Below are positions 1 through 9,581 of a stretch of DNA of 64,000 nt, piece after piece. The translations under genes and the position numbers were made by a program. Every line of letters begins with the position of its first letter. Positions within the stretch are counted from its first letter, which is position 1. Origin of the DNA: Gluconacetobacter diazotrophicus PA1 5 (GTDB lineage: Bacteria; Pseudomonadota; Alphaproteobacteria; Acetobacterales; Acetobacteraceae); assembly GCF_000067045.1 (NCBI RefSeq), contig NC_010125.1, positions 1,726,001 through 1,790,000 of the forward strand, given 5' to 3'. The notes below the pieces were generated by a model. The model was not told where the DNA came from, searched no databases, and was given only the letters and a program-made list of their open reading frames with translations.

Positions 1-1
1 G

Positions 2-493
2 ATGATGGGCTGGGTTGTTGATGGCTTAGTCGTTATTTCCACCATTTTTCTTGTATATGCCGCGTTGCATGATGTGGCGGTCCGAACAATACCTGATCAA
101 GTGGTCGTCGCCTTGGGTGGGCTTGGGGCGACGATCGCCATTCTGCATGGCCATATCGTGGGTTCCATTCTGGTCGCGATCTGCGTATTCGGTTTGTGCT
201 TCGCGATCTGGTGGTTCGGGGCGATCGGGGGCGGCGACGTCAAGCTGCTCAGTGCGGCGTCCTTGTTGTTTCCGCCCGCCGCGGTGCCGTCATGGATTTT
301 GACGATAGCCATGTCGGGTGGTGTTCTGGCCGGTTTCTACTTGATGGTACGTCATCGGGTCACGGTCGGTCCGGTGCGACACGGTTGTTTCGGCCGTATT
401 GTGCGGAGCGAGCGTTGGCGGATGCGTCGCGGCGGTCCTTTGCCTTATGCCGTCGCCATCGCGGCGGGGTCCTGTTTTCAGCTTATCCGGTGA
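2..493 (+). CDS. cpaA: CpaA-type prepilin peptidase of the Tad pilus
   Basis: Inner-membrane aspartic peptidase (A24 family) that cleaves the leader of Flp prepilin and TadE/F pseudopilins. The two catalytic aspartates of the family are visible: Asp24 in HDVAVRTIPD and Asp79 in the GxGD-type motif GGGDVK. Several hydrophobic segments fill the 163 residues, which fits the short CpaA form without the N-methylation domain. The gene starts at the very edge of the window (ATG at 2, another at 5), so a few upstream codons could be missing. It is followed 10 bases later by cpaB and is the first visible gene of the Tad operon; the flp pilin gene must lie upstream or elsewhere. Confidence 0.85.
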   Translation: MMGWVVDGLVVISTIFLVYAALHDVAVRTIPDQVVVALGGLGATIAILHGHIVGSILVAICVFGLCFAIWWFGAIGGGDVKLLSAASLLFPPAAVPSWILTIAMSGGVLAGFYLMVRHRVTVGPVRHGCFGRIVRSERWRMRRGGPLPYAVAIAAGSCFQLIR

Positions 494-503
494 AGTTGTC
501 TGA

Positions 504-1382
504 ATGATCGGGCGTATCCTGCTGATAGTCGTTGCCGTGTCCGGTCTGATCGGCGTGGTGATCCTGGGACGGCTGGCGCTCCATTCGGGTGAGAAGCCCG
601 TGGTCGCGCAGGTCACGGAAAAGAAGGTGCCGACCGTCGGCGTCCTGGTTGCGCGGAAGGCGGAGCCGGCCGGTGCCTTGTTGCAGTCCGGGGATCTTCA
701 GACGAAAGATTTTCCCGCCAACCTGGTGCCCCCCGGTGCGATTCACGACGTGCCGTCCGAACGCGCGGCGTTGACGGGCGGGTTGCTGCGCGTGCCGGTT
801 CCCGAGGGCGGCCTGCTGACGAATGAAGCCGTGCTGCGCGTCGGCGATCACGGGTTTCTGGCAGCCGTATTGAAGCCCGGGGATTCAGCCGTCAGCGTCG
901 GTGTCGACTCCGTTTCGGGGGTGGCCGACCTGATCGAGCCCGGGGATTACGTCGATCTGATCGTGACCCATGACGTGGCGACGGCCGACGTCGCCAATTC
1001 GGGGGGTGGGGCAGGCGGCAATCCGGGCGGGGACGCGGGTGGCGGTCGTATTGCTGCCGAAACGGTCCTGTCCGCCTTGCGTGTCGTGGCCATCGATCGT
1101 GAAATGCAGCATACGAGCACTGTCGACAGCCGGGGAGTGGGTAACCGGACGGTCACGCTGGAGGTGACACCGGCCCAGGCTGAGGCTGTCGCCGTGGCGG
1201 GGCGGCTGGGGCGCCTGACCCTGGCGGTCAGGTCGCTCGATCAGGCCGGGGTCGCGGCTTTTGCCCCGCATACGACATGGGGTGGCGATGTTTCGCCCGC
1301 GCTGGCGCATGGCCCGGAATCCGACGCGGAGACGGTGCACCTTTATAATGGGACCGCGGATCTAAAAGATGTTCATTTCTAG
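504..1382 (+). CDS. cpaB: Flp pilus assembly protein CpaB (RcpC)
   Basis: Periplasmic Tad pilus component thought to stabilise or gate the secretin. The N-terminus carries one hydrophobic anchor (about residues 3-26), followed by an SAF-type domain (about 43-110, VGVLVARKAEPAGALLQSGD) and a second RcpC/CpaB domain to the end. A glycine-rich loop (about residues 166-181, NSGGGAGGNPGGDAGGG) interrupts the second domain and is probably a flexible insertion. The product is 292 aa, normal for the family. Its stop overlaps the start of cpaC by 14 bases, which suggests translational coupling. Confidence 0.88.
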   Translation: MIGRILLIVVAVSGLIGVVILGRLALHSGEKPVVAQVTEKKVPTVGVLVARKAEPAGALLQSGDLQTKDFPANLVPPGAIHDVPSERAALTGGLLRVPVPEGGLLTNEAVLRVGDHGFLAAVLKPGDSAVSVGVDSVSGVADLIEPGDYVDLIVTHDVATADVANSGGGAGGNPGGDAGGGRIAAETVLSALRVVAIDREMQHTSTVDSRGVGNRTVTLEVTPAQAEAVAVAGRLGRLTLAVRSLDQAGVAAFAPHTTWGGDVSPALAHGPESDAETVHLYNGTADLKDVHF

Positions 1383-2790
1383 ACGGGTTCTGCCCATGGC
1401 GGCGTTCGCGGGCATGTCGCTATGCCTGGCGGGTGCGGATGCCCGATCGACTCACCCGGCCGCATCCGGATCGGTGGCGCACGGTGCCCACGCGGTGCTG
1501 GGAATCGAGGAAGGCGCCGGCAAGCTGGTGAAGCTGGATGGCATCGCGACGAACATCTTCGTGGCGGACCCCAAGGTGGTCGAGGTCCGGGCCGCCAGTC
1601 CGGACAGCATGTTCGTGTTCGGGGTCGGGGCCGGGCAGACGACGGTGATCGCCACCAGCCGGTCCGGCGGCGTGGTGGCACGCTATACGGTGGTCGTCCT
1701 GCCCTCGAGCTATCGCGCGTCGGCCCTTCGCCGGGATGTGGGGCAGCAGAATCCTCGTGTCCGCATCGGAACGGGGGCGGACGGCAGCATCGGCATCGAG
1801 GGGACTGAAACCTCCTCGGAATCGGCCGAGCAGGCGCTGGAGGGGGCGACGGCGCTGGTCGGAAAGGGGGGGCGTGTCGGCGATTATGCGTCCGTGCCCG
1901 GTTCGATCCAGGTCAATTTGAAGGTCCGGATCGTTGAAATGTCCCGCAGTCTGGTACGCGAACTGGGCGTGGAATGGCAGTCGGTCAATGCGCTGGGGAC
2001 GGCGGCGGCGATCGGGATATCGACCAGCAACCCGTTGGCGGCCCTGACGACGGAACAGAGTGCCTTCAACTTTCTGTCCCGCTTTTCGGCGGCGGGGCGT
2101 CCCGTGACCGTGGAAACCGTCATCGATGCCCTGTCCCAGGACGGGCTGATCCACAGCCTCGCGGAGCCCAACCTGACCACCGTCAGCGGTCAGGCCGCGA
2201 GCTTCATCGTGGGTGGCGAATATCCGATTCCGGTTTCCAGCTATAACAACAACATCAACGTGCAGTACAAGCAGTATGGCATTTCGCTGGCCTTCGTGCC
2301 GACCGTGCTGGCTGATGGACGGATCAGCCTGCATGTGCGGCCGGAAGTCAGCGCGCTTTCGACCCAGGGGGCAGTGACATTGTCCGAGGCGAACGGCAAC
2401 CTGCAGATTCCGGCCCTGACGGTCCGGCGCGCGGATACGACGGTCGAACTGGGGAGCGGCCAGAGTTTTGCCATTGCCGGGCTTATGCAGGATTCGACCA
2501 ACATGCAGGGGTTGGGCCTGCCGTTCCTGGGCGATATTCCGGTTCTGGGGGCCCTGTTCAAATCCAGCAGTTTCCAGAAGAACGAAAGCGAACTGGTCAT
2601 TGTCGTCACGCCTTATCTCGTCCGGCCGGTGGATAATGAATCGATGCTGCATAGCCCGGACGACAACTGGGCTCCGCCGGGCGATCTGGATCGTATTTTC
2701 CTGATGCGACAGAATATTTATAAATATGCCGGCAAGAAAAATGTGGCGCGTCGCGACGTGAACAGCGACGCTGGATTCATGGTGGAGTGA
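1369..2790 (+). CDS. cpaC: CpaC/RcpA outer-membrane secretin of the Tad pilus
   Basis: Forms the outer-membrane channel through which the Flp pilus emerges. A Sec-type signal peptide is visible (SRRVLPMAAFAGMSLCLAGADA), then an N-terminal pilus-formation domain (about residues 45-115, KLVKLDGIATNIFVADPKVVEV) and a C-terminal secretin domain ending in the typical VELGSGQSFAIAGLMQD region near residue 370. At 473 aa it has normal secretin length. The start lies inside the end of cpaB, and the stop is 7 bases before the next gene. Confidence 0.9.
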   Translation: MFISRRVLPMAAFAGMSLCLAGADARSTHPAASGSVAHGAHAVLGIEEGAGKLVKLDGIATNIFVADPKVVEVRAASPDSMFVFGVGAGQTTVIATSRSGGVVARYTVVVLPSSYRASALRRDVGQQNPRVRIGTGADGSIGIEGTETSSESAEQALEGATALVGKGGRVGDYASVPGSIQVNLKVRIVEMSRSLVRELGVEWQSVNALGTAAAIGISTSNPLAALTTEQSAFNFLSRFSAAGRPVTVETVIDALSQDGLIHSLAEPNLTTVSGQAASFIVGGEYPIPVSSYNNNINVQYKQYGISLAFVPTVLADGRISLHVRPEVSALSTQGAVTLSEANGNLQIPALTVRRADTTVELGSGQSFAIAGLMQDSTNMQGLGLPFLGDIPVLGALFKSSSFQKNESELVIVVTPYLVRPVDNESMLHSPDDNWAPPGDLDRIFLMRQNIYKYAGKKNVARRDVNSDAGFMVE

Positions 2791-2797
2791 CCATGGA

Positions 2798-4399
2798 ATG
2801 ACCATTTGCCGCAATCATGTCGCCTTTGCGCGGATCGGGTGCCGTGCCCGGCTGGCCCTGGCCCTGGCCCTGCCGGCTCTGGGGGGGTGCACGACCATGG
2901 CGCCGCTGCAGATGACCTATCACTGGCGGCCGCTCGGGACCAATCAATCCAACATCGAGGCGCAGGTCGAACGCCCCCAGGACCTGGTACATGGACGTCC
3001 GTTGGGCGATGCCGACGCGCATGAGGCGGCGGTGGCGGTACAGCGCTGGCGGGACGGCAAGGTCATGGACCTCGGGAATAGCGGACTGGCTGAAATGACC
3101 TTGCAGTCCAGTGGTTCGGGCTCGGGTTCGGGTGCCAGCGCGGGAGCAGGCGCCCTGATGTCCGGGACGATCTCCGCCCCCCGGGCCCAGACGAATGCCG
3201 AAGGCACGCCACCCTCGGAAATCCTTGCGCTGGTCTCGGACGCTTTCACGGAATCCCTGCTGCGGGAGTGCCTGGCGGACCTGCATCACCAGGACAGCAC
3301 GGTCATGCGCATGTCCTGCCAGCAGGCGGTCGAGTACCTGCGGAGTCACGAGACTCCCGGGATCCTGATCCTGGATGTCAGCGGCGAGGACCAGCCGCTG
3401 ACGACGTTGACCGAACTGGCGAATGTCGTGTCGCCCGACGTCACGGTCCTGCTGATCGGCGATCGGGAAGATGCCAATTTCTATCGGCAGGTGACGCGCG
3501 GATTCGGCGTTTCCGAATATCTGTACAAGCCGCTGAACCGCAGCATGGCGACGCGGTTTTTCGGACCGGTCATCATGGGCGGCGAGGTCGCGCCGGATGC
3601 GCCGCGTGGTGGGCGCGTGATTACGGTCAGTGGCGTGCGCGGCGGTGTGGGCGCCACGACGATCATGACCAACCTGGGATGGTACCTGGCCGAGGAAGCC
3701 AAGCGACATACCGTGATCGTCGATTTCGACCTGACGACCGGCAAGACCGCGCTCCTGCTGGGGACGCAGAGCAATAACGGCCTGCGCTCGGCCATGGAAA
3801 CGCCCGATCGCGTGGACACCTTGTTCCTGGAACGCAGCGCGCAACTGGTCGGCGACCGGCTGAACCTGCTGTCGAGCCTGAGCGACCTGCAGACGCGGCC
3901 GAAGACCAGTGCCGCGGCCATGCGCCACCTGATGGCGACGGTCACAAAGCGATATAATTTCGTCCTGGCGGAAGCCCCGCTGTGCCCGGACGAGACCGAG
4001 GCCGCGTTGCTGGACGTCACGTTCCAGCGGATTATCGTTCTCGATCCGACATTGGCGGCCGTGCGCGATACGCTGCGAATCATGCCCCTGCTTCAGACCC
4101 GGGGACAGGGGTCCCAGCCGCTGGTGGTGCTGAACGGGCTGGGGCGGCCGGGTACGCTGACGCTGGATGAGGTGGTGAAGAGCCTGGGAGACAAGCCTGA
4201 CGTGGTCATTCCCTTCCTGCCCAAGCCCCTCGGGACGGCCGAAGTGGACGGCATCCCGGCGGTGAAGACCTGCAAGGAGTTCCGGTCGGCCATCGTGAAG
4301 CTGACGCACGAGGCCGCATCGGTGGTCGCCGACCAGCCGCATCATGCGCCCGGATTTTCGTCGGGCCTGTTCCGGCGCCTGTTCGGTCGCGGCACATGA
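2798..4399 (+). CDS. cpaE: CpaE/TadZ-like ATPase with an N-terminal CpaD-like lipoprotein segment
   Basis: The 533-aa frame joins two parts. Residues 1-98 look like a short CpaD lipoprotein: hydrophobic leader, lipobox ALGGC with Cys31, and a CpaD-like block (NIEAQVERPQDLVHGRPLGD). A Ser/Gly linker follows (about 103-118). The rest is CpaE/TadZ: a receiver-like domain (about 140-240, Asp173 in ILDVSG) and a MinD/ParA-type ATPase whose P-loop is degenerate (GVRGGVGATT, 259-268, no lysine), as in TadZ. CpaD acts outside and CpaE inside the cytoplasm, so one polypeptide is topologically awkward. An in-frame ATG at 3095 (residue 100), just after an out-of-frame TGA, or the ATG for residue 121, could start a separate CpaE. 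Its stop overlaps cpaF by 4 bases. Confidence 0.85.
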   Translation: MTICRNHVAFARIGCRARLALALALPALGGCTTMAPLQMTYHWRPLGTNQSNIEAQVERPQDLVHGRPLGDADAHEAAVAVQRWRDGKVMDLGNSGLAEMTLQSSGSGSGSGASAGAGALMSGTISAPRAQTNAEGTPPSEILALVSDAFTESLLRECLADLHHQDSTVMRMSCQQAVEYLRSHETPGILILDVSGEDQPLTTLTELANVVSPDVTVLLIGDREDANFYRQVTRGFGVSEYLYKPLNRSMATRFFGPVIMGGEVAPDAPRGGRVITVSGVRGGVGATTIMTNLGWYLAEEAKRHTVIVDFDLTTGKTALLLGTQSNNGLRSAMETPDRVDTLFLERSAQLVGDRLNLLSSLSDLQTRPKTSAAAMRHLMATVTKRYNFVLAEAPLCPDETEAALLDVTFQRIIVLDPTLAAVRDTLRIMPLLQTRGQGSQPLVVLNGLGRPGTLTLDEVVKSLGDKPDVVIPFLPKPLGTAEVDGIPAVKTCKEFRSAIVKLTHEAASVVADQPHHAPGFSSGLFRRLFGRGT

Positions 4400-5832
4400 G
4401 CTTCGGAAAGGGCTTCGGCCGGCTAGAGAACAAGCCTGTCGCCACCAGGCCGGATCCGGCGCCGAGCCAATCGGCGGGGGGCCTTCAGCCTGTTCAGGAG
4501 CCGAGCCAGCCACCCGCCGTCCCGGCGGTTCCGGACCAGGCCCCCGTTGTCGATGTCGAGGAAAACACGGCGACGAAAGCCCATTCGCTGGAATTGCGCG
4601 CGCTGTGCCTGGCCCGTCTGGATCCGGGCGTCGTGCTCGCCCTGGCGCCCGAGCGGCTGGCCGAGGAAGTCGAACGCGTCGTTGGCCAGGCCGCATCCGA
4701 GCGGCGCATCCAGCTCAACCTGCGCGAGCAGCGGGAAATCGCGACCGAACTTGTCCATGACATGCTCGGTCTCGGGCCGATCCAGCCCCTGCTGGACGAC
4801 GAAACGATTTCGGACATCCTGATCAACGGGCCGAACCGGATCTTCGTGGAAAGGCGGGGCAAGACGGTCCTGTCGAATGTCCGGTTCCGCGATGTCGATC
4901 ATCTGGTGTCCGTCAGCCAGCGGATTGCCTCGGCTGTCGGGCGGCGCGTCGACGAATCCAGCCCGACCGTCGATGCGCGCCTGAAGGATGGATCGCGCGT
5001 CAATATCGTCTTTCCGCCGCTGGCGCTGGACGGTCCCTATGTATCGATCCGGAAATTTTCCAAACGCCCGATCAATTTTTCCCGTCTGGTCGAAAATGGT
5101 AGCTGCACGCCCAAGCTGGCGAAGATCCTGGAAATCGCGGGACGGGTGCGCCTGAATATCGTGATTTCGGGCGGCACGGGGTCGGGCAAGACCACCCTGA
5201 TGAATGCGGTGTCGCATTTCATCGATTTCGACGAACGCGTCATCACGGTGGAAGACGCGGCGGAACTGCAGCTTCAGCAGCCGCACGTCGTGCGTCTGGA
5301 AACCCGTCCCCCGTCGATCGAGGGCAAGGGGGAAGTCACCCAGCGCGATCTTGTGCGCAATGCGCTGCGTATGCGCCCCGACCGGATCATCATCGGCGAG
5401 GTCCGAGGCGCCGAGGCGTTCGACATGCTGCAGGCCATGAATACCGGCCATGACGGCAGCATGTCGACGATTCACGCCAACACCACCCGCGATGCCGTCA
5501 CCCGTATCGAGAACATGGTCCAGATGGGCAGCTTCGGACTGCCGACCACGGCCATCCGGACCCAGATCGTGGGGGCGGTGGACATGATCGTGCAGGTCGG
5601 CCGTCATCGCGACGGCGGCCGCCGGATCGTGCAGGTGACCGATGTCTCGGGGCTGGAGGGCGATGTCGTCGTCCTGAACGATATCTTCAATTTCGTCTTC
5701 GACGGGGAAGACATGGACGGACGCCTGCACGGGCGGTACGAGGAATCGAAGATCCGCCCGAGCTTTTTCGACAAGCTGAAATATTATGAGCTGGATCGTG
5801 CCTGGTACGCGGCGTTCGAAGAGCTTGAGTGA
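4396..5832 (+). CDS. cpaF: CpaF/TadA secretion ATPase
   Basis: Hexameric cytoplasmic ATPase that powers Flp pilus assembly and retraction. The 478-aa protein has a variable Pro-rich N-terminus (to about residue 50), a CpaF N-domain, and a type II/IV secretion ATPase core with Walker [10 protein letters not shown] near residues 259-267, an Asp box ([12 protein letters not shown]) and a Walker B region [16 protein letters not shown] His box is visible as [12 protein letters not shown]. The ATG overlaps the stop of the upstream gene (ATGA) and its own TGA overlaps the start of tadB. Confidence 0.95.
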   Translation: MSFGKGFGRLENKPVATRPDPAPSQSAGGLQPVQEPSQPPAVPAVPDQAPVVDVEENTATKAHSLELRALCLARLDPGVVLALAPERLAEEVERVVGQAASERRIQLNLREQREIATELVHDMLGLGPIQPLLDDETISDILINGPNRIFVERRGKTVLSNVRFRDVDHLVSVSQRIASAVGRRVDESSPTVDARLKDGSRVNIVFPPLALDGPYVSIRKFSKRPINFSRLVENGSCTPKLAKILEIAGRVRLNIVISGGTGSGKTTLMNAVSHFIDFDERVITVEDAAELQLQQPHVVRLETRPPSIEGKGEVTQRDLVRNALRMRPDRIIIGEVRGAEAFDMLQAMNTGHDGSMSTIHANTTRDAVTRIENMVQMGSFGLPTTAIRTQIVGAVDMIVQVGRHRDGGRRIVQVTDVSGLEGDVVVLNDIFNFVFDGEDMDGRLHGRYEESKIRPSFFDKLKYYELDRAWYAAFEELE

Positions 5833-6788
5833 GCATGCTCGGGATTGTCCTGCTCAGCCTGCTGATGACGATATTCTCGCTGGTGACGAGTGTCGTTCTT
5901 CTGTACCGGCGCAGCATGGCGACCGAACGACGGGAAGGCCGGTTCGAAGCTGAACTCGGGGCCTATCGCCTGCGGGCGTTGCCCGTTACCGCATCGGGAC
6001 GGCTCGATCATCTGCGCGCGGCGCTGAACCTGTCGGCGGTTACGGCGCGGGTCTTCGGCTTCCGCCCTGAATCCTATGCCCATATGCAGGCGGGGATGAA
6101 GCGTGTGGTCGGTTTTTCCGCCATCCTGCCGGTCGTGGGGCTTGTTCCGGGACTTTTGCTGATCGGTCCCGCCAGCCCGGCATTGCTGCTGGTCCTGTGG
6201 GTGATTCTGGGGCGGCTGGCATTCCGGATCGTGGACCGGCGGTATGCCGCCAAGCTGTTTCAGCAACTGCCCGATGCGCTGGGCATGATCGTCCGGTCGT
6301 TGCGGGTGGGTATTCCCCTCAGCCGCGCCCTGATCATCGTGGGTCAGGAGGCGGAATACCCCACGGCGGACGAATTCAGAATGATCTCGCAGGACGTGGC
6401 GGTCGGAAAAAATCTGGGCGATACCTTGCATAATCTGGCCGAGCGCACCGGTTTGCAGGAATATCGGTTCTTTGCGACGATCATGGCGTTGCAGGCCCAG
6501 ACGGGCGGAACCCTGGCGGACGTACTGGCAAGTTTCGCCGACATGATCCGTCAGCGGATCGCGGCGCGCAAGCGCGGCCACGCCCTGGCATCGGAGGCAC
6601 GCATGAGCTGCTATGTCCTGGGTGGGATTCCCTTCGCCATCGGCGGAATCATGTCCATTATCAATCCCGACTACATGGCGGTTTTTCTGACGACGCACAT
6701 GGGGCATATGCTGCTGGGCGTGTCCGCGCTGATGTTGGGCCTGGGATTCGGGTCGATGCGTTTCATCATGAAGCGGTCCCTGGGATGA
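5829..6788 (+). CDS. tadB: TadB inner-membrane platform protein
   Basis: Polytopic membrane protein with a C-terminal type II secretion F domain (about residues 150-280, GIPLSRALIIVGQEAEYPTADEF), which forms the inner-membrane platform for CpaF together with TadC. N-terminal, central and C-terminal hydrophobic helices are visible. The start is either the GTG at 5829 that overlaps the cpaF stop or an ATG at 5835; the overlap favours the GTG. Length (319 aa) is typical. Confidence 0.9.
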   Translation: MSMLGIVLLSLLMTIFSLVTSVVLLYRRSMATERREGRFEAELGAYRLRALPVTASGRLDHLRAALNLSAVTARVFGFRPESYAHMQAGMKRVVGFSAILPVVGLVPGLLLIGPASPALLLVLWVILGRLAFRIVDRRYAAKLFQQLPDALGMIVRSLRVGIPLSRALIIVGQEAEYPTADEFRMISQDVAVGKNLGDTLHNLAERTGLQEYRFFATIMALQAQTGGTLADVLASFADMIRQRIAARKRGHALASEARMSCYVLGGIPFAIGGIMSIINPDYMAVFLTTHMGHMLLGVSALMLGLGFGSMRFIMKRSLG

Positions 6789-7726
6789 ACAGCAACACAA
6801 TGATCATGATTGCCGCGCTGCTCATGACGATCGGCGGCATCTTCTCCGCCTGCTACCTGCTGTTTTCCAGGATGGAGCAGGAGGGCAGGCGGACCCTGCG
6901 CCTGCGGCAACTGCATGAACTATCGGTGGGGGAGGCGAACGCGGTCCGGACGATCGACGGCCGGATCTGGTTCCGCTTCCTGGAGCGTATCGGTGTGTTT
7001 TTCGCGCGCAGCGGCCTGCTGAGCGCCAAGACCCTGGGGGAATTGCAGCAGACATTGAGTTCGGTGTCGTTCCTGGGTACTCGTTTCCTGCCGGTGTTCA
7101 TCGGGGCCAAGGCCGTGACCCTGGTCGTCGGCATCGTCGTGGGATGGCTGATCCATGAGGAGACGCGATCCGACGGGATGCTGTACCTGGTCCTGAGCCT
7201 GGGGGCGCCGGTGGTGGGCCTGCTGGCTCCGGATTTCGTCGTCAAGCGGATGCAGGCGCATTATCTGCGCAATGTCGACCAGGGGATACCCGACGCGCTC
7301 GATATGCTGGTGATCTGTGCCGAGGCCGGGTTGCCGATCGAGGCGGCGATCGGACGCGTCGGGCGGGAGATGACAGCCGTCAATCGCAGCGTCGCGAACG
7401 AATTTCGCCTGACGGCGCAGGAAATGGGTGTCGCGTCGGACCGGCGCGACGTGTTCCTGCATTTCGGAGAGCGGACCAACCTGTCCAGCATGCGCCGCAT
7501 CGGCAGCGCATTGAACCAGACCCTGCAGGCCGGATCTTCGGTCACGCAGGCCTTGCGGGTGCTGTCCGTCGAAATGCGAAAGGACGCCCTGACGGAGTAT
7601 GAGGCCCGCGCGGCCCGGTTGCCGGTCCTGTTGACCCTGCCGATGATCCTATTCATCCTGCCGGTTGTTTTTCTTGTGGTTGGCGGGCCGGCAGCGGTGA
7701 CCGTCATGCATGCGCTCGGACGATAA
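6785..7726 (+). CDS. tadC: TadC inner-membrane platform protein
   Basis: Second GspF-domain platform protein of the Tad system, 313 aa, with an N-terminal membrane helix, a central helical pair (VTLVVGIVVGWLI) and two C-terminal helices (LLTLPMILFILPVVFLVV). The family signature DALDMLVICAEAGLPIEAAI lies near residue 175. The ATG overlaps the TGA of tadB by 4 bases, so the pair is probably translationally coupled and made in equal amounts. Confidence 0.9.
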   Translation: MNSNTMIMIAALLMTIGGIFSACYLLFSRMEQEGRRTLRLRQLHELSVGEANAVRTIDGRIWFRFLERIGVFFARSGLLSAKTLGELQQTLSSVSFLGTRFLPVFIGAKAVTLVVGIVVGWLIHEETRSDGMLYLVLSLGAPVVGLLAPDFVVKRMQAHYLRNVDQGIPDALDMLVICAEAGLPIEAAIGRVGREMTAVNRSVANEFRLTAQEMGVASDRRDVFLHFGERTNLSSMRRIGSALNQTLQAGSSVTQALRVLSVEMRKDALTEYEARAARLPVLLTLPMILFILPVVFLVVGGPAAVTVMHALGR

Positions 7727-7728
7727 GG

Positions 7729-8508
7729 ATGCACCCCTACCGTACCCCGCGACGCGGGCCTTTGACGGCCGTACTGCTTCGCTTTCCCGCAATCCTCGTC
7801 ACGGCGTTTCTGGTGACGGCGTGTACGGGGGCGGGCACCAGCGCCGTACCGGACAAGTCGAATGACGACCTGAAATTCGCCGATGTCGAGCTGGAGAGCG
7901 GCGCGCCGCAGGCCGCACTCAGCATCATGCAGAAGCGACTGCAGACACATCCGCATGAGCCGGACACCCTGGTCAGGCTCGGCCGGGCGAACGCGGCCCT
8001 GGGGCGGACGGAGCCGGCTGTCCTCTTCTTCCGTGAGGTCCTGGCCACGGACCCGGATTCGGTCGAGGCCGGCAAGGGGCTGGCAAGGGTCCAGTTGGCT
8101 GCCGACCCACGGGAAGCGCTGGCGACCCTGCGCAGCCTGGCGGCCCGGCATCCCGAGGACGCGCAGGTCCAGACCGACCTGGGAGTCGCCTACGATCTGT
8201 GCCTGCAACATGCGCAGGCGCAGGCGGCGTACCGGCAGGCCATGCGGCTGAACCCGTTCGCAATCGCGCCGCAGGTCAATCTGGGCTTTTCGCTGGCCAT
8301 GAGCGGCAGGCCGAACGAAGCGGTGCAGATTCTCGGCCCGCTGGCCACGTCCGCCGACGGGACCGTGCGCATCCGCCAGGATTTTGCCTTTGCCGAGGTC
8401 CAGGCCGGACATGAAGACATCGCGCGTCGGATGCTGGCCCGGGACCTGCCCAAGGACAGGATCGGTCCGATGCTGGAGGTCTTCCGTGACTTCAACCGCA
8501 TTCCGTAG
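7729..8508 (+). CDS. tadD: TadD-like TPR lipoprotein
   Basis: 259-aa lipoprotein: a basic N-terminus, a hydrophobic stretch and a lipobox (LVTACTG) near residue 32, then several tetratricopeptide repeats (for example PDTLVRLGRANAALGRTEPA and AQVQTDLGVAYDLCLQHAQAQ). TadD proteins are needed for secretin assembly or localisation. The start follows the tadC stop by two bases with AAGG directly before the ATG. Its 3' end overlaps the inferred start of the next gene by about 23 bases. Confidence 0.82.
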   Translation: MHPYRTPRRGPLTAVLLRFPAILVTAFLVTACTGAGTSAVPDKSNDDLKFADVELESGAPQAALSIMQKRLQTHPHEPDTLVRLGRANAALGRTEPAVLFFREVLATDPDSVEAGKGLARVQLAADPREALATLRSLAARHPEDAQVQTDLGVAYDLCLQHAQAQAAYRQAMRLNPFAIAPQVNLGFSLAMSGRPNEAVQILGPLATSADGTVRIRQDFAFAEVQAGHEDIARRMLARDLPKDRIGPMLEVFRDFNRIP

Positions 8509-8977
8509 GGACAGGCGCGGCGTTACGGCGGTCGAGTTCGGTCTGCTGACCCCTGTCATAATCGGCCTGCTGCTGATGGTTCTGGAGGTCGGCTGGCAGA
8601 TGGCGACCGAAATCGCATTGCAGCACGGGGTGCATGATGCCGCGCGTTTCGCGATGACCGGACAATCCACCGTTCCCGGCCTGGACGGTTCGCCGACCTG
8701 CCGGGCGCAGGCGATCGTGTGGCTGGCCACCGCCGAGGCGCCGGGTATCCTGTCACCGTCGAACCTGTCCGTCATGGCCAGTGCCAACGGCGGCACCGCC
8801 GTCGGTTCCTCGCAATCGGGTTTCGGGGGAAATGCGACCCAGACGATCGTCTATGTCTTCACATACAGCCAGCCGTTCCTGACGCCCCTGGGATCGATGG
8901 TACTCCATAGAACCAGTATGACCCACCAGGTCACCATGCTTGTGCAAAATGAACCTTATTCGACGCCTAGCTGCTGA
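8486..8977 (+). CDS. tadE: TadE-like minor pseudopilin
   Basis: 163-aa protein with the TadE signature: a short basic N-terminus, then RRGVTAVEFGLLTPVIIGLLLMVLEVG, where the Glu of AVEF corresponds to the conserved Glu of the pseudopilin helix cleaved by CpaA. The rest is an exported domain. I chose a GTG at 8486, preceded by GGAGG; the open frame extends upstream to 8384 but that part is an antisense-like shadow of tadD. It overlaps tadD and the following gene, typical of this compact operon. Confidence 0.75.
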   Translation: MTSTAFRRDRRGVTAVEFGLLTPVIIGLLLMVLEVGWQMATEIALQHGVHDAARFAMTGQSTVPGLDGSPTCRAQAIVWLATAEAPGILSPSNLSVMASANGGTAVGSSQSGFGGNATQTIVYVFTYSQPFLTPLGSMVLHRTSMTHQVTMLVQNEPYSTPSC

Positions 8978-9581
8978 GCGCCGCGCGATCGCGGCCATCG
9001 AAATGGCACTGCTGGCGCCGGTGCTGCTGCTGATGTGCCTGGGTGCCGCGGACCTGGTGCTGGAAATCGAGAACTGGTACCGGCTCAATAACGTCACGAC
9101 CCAGATTGGCGAGATCGTGTCGCAGTGCCAGGCAGTTTCCCCCACCGATATCAACGCCTTGTTCGCGGATGCGGCGCAGATCGCGGCCCCGCTCAGCATC
9201 ACCGGGGCGGACAGTTCGGTGAACGGCACGACGTACATCACGGTGATCGGCCTGAACAGCGGGAACACGCCCGTCGTGGAGTGGCAGCAATTCCAGGGCT
9301 ATTCGGGCAATCACAGCAATTTCGGCGGTCAGGGCAGCGCGGTCTCGGCGACCAACATCGGCCAGTTCAGCCTGACCAGCGGAGAGGTGCTGATCGCGGT
9401 CGAGTCCTTCGCCAAGCCGTCTCTCTGGGGCCTGTCATATGGATGGATGGGAAACGCGCAGCCCCTCCTGTCCAGCGAGTCGATGTTTATCGGGCGGATC
9501 AGCGGCACGACCACGGCGGCGACCGGCCTTGCCACGTCGCCCGCAAGCAATTCCTCAAGCGGAGCGCTGTGTACGCAATGA
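8949..9581 (+). CDS. TadE/TadF-like pseudopilin
   Basis: Second pseudopilin-like protein (210 aa) with an N-terminal motif AAIEMALLAPVLLLMCLGAADLVLE that fits TadE/TadF: basic residues, a conserved Glu and one membrane helix. The remainder is a Gly/Ser/Thr-rich extracytoplasmic domain without a recognisable enzymatic motif. The ATG at 8949 is preferred; an upstream in-frame TTG at 8940 exists. It overlaps tadE by 29 bases and its TGA overlaps the next ATG (ATGA). Confidence 0.72.
   Translation: MNLIRRLAAERRAIAAIEMALLAPVLLLMCLGAADLVLEIENWYRLNNVTTQIGEIVSQCQAVSPTDINALFADAAQIAAPLSITGADSSVNGTTYITVIGLNSGNTPVVEWQQFQGYSGNHSNFGGQGSAVSATNIGQFSLTSGEVLIAVESFAKPSLWGLSYGWMGNAQPLLSSESMFIGRISGTTTAATGLATSPASNSSSGALCTQ

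Noticed and set aside
2777-4696. 639-codon open frame on the minus strand over the CpaE/CpaF region
   Set aside because: Shadow of GC-rich coding DNA; product is Arg/Gln/His-rich low complexity and overlaps recognised genes entirely.
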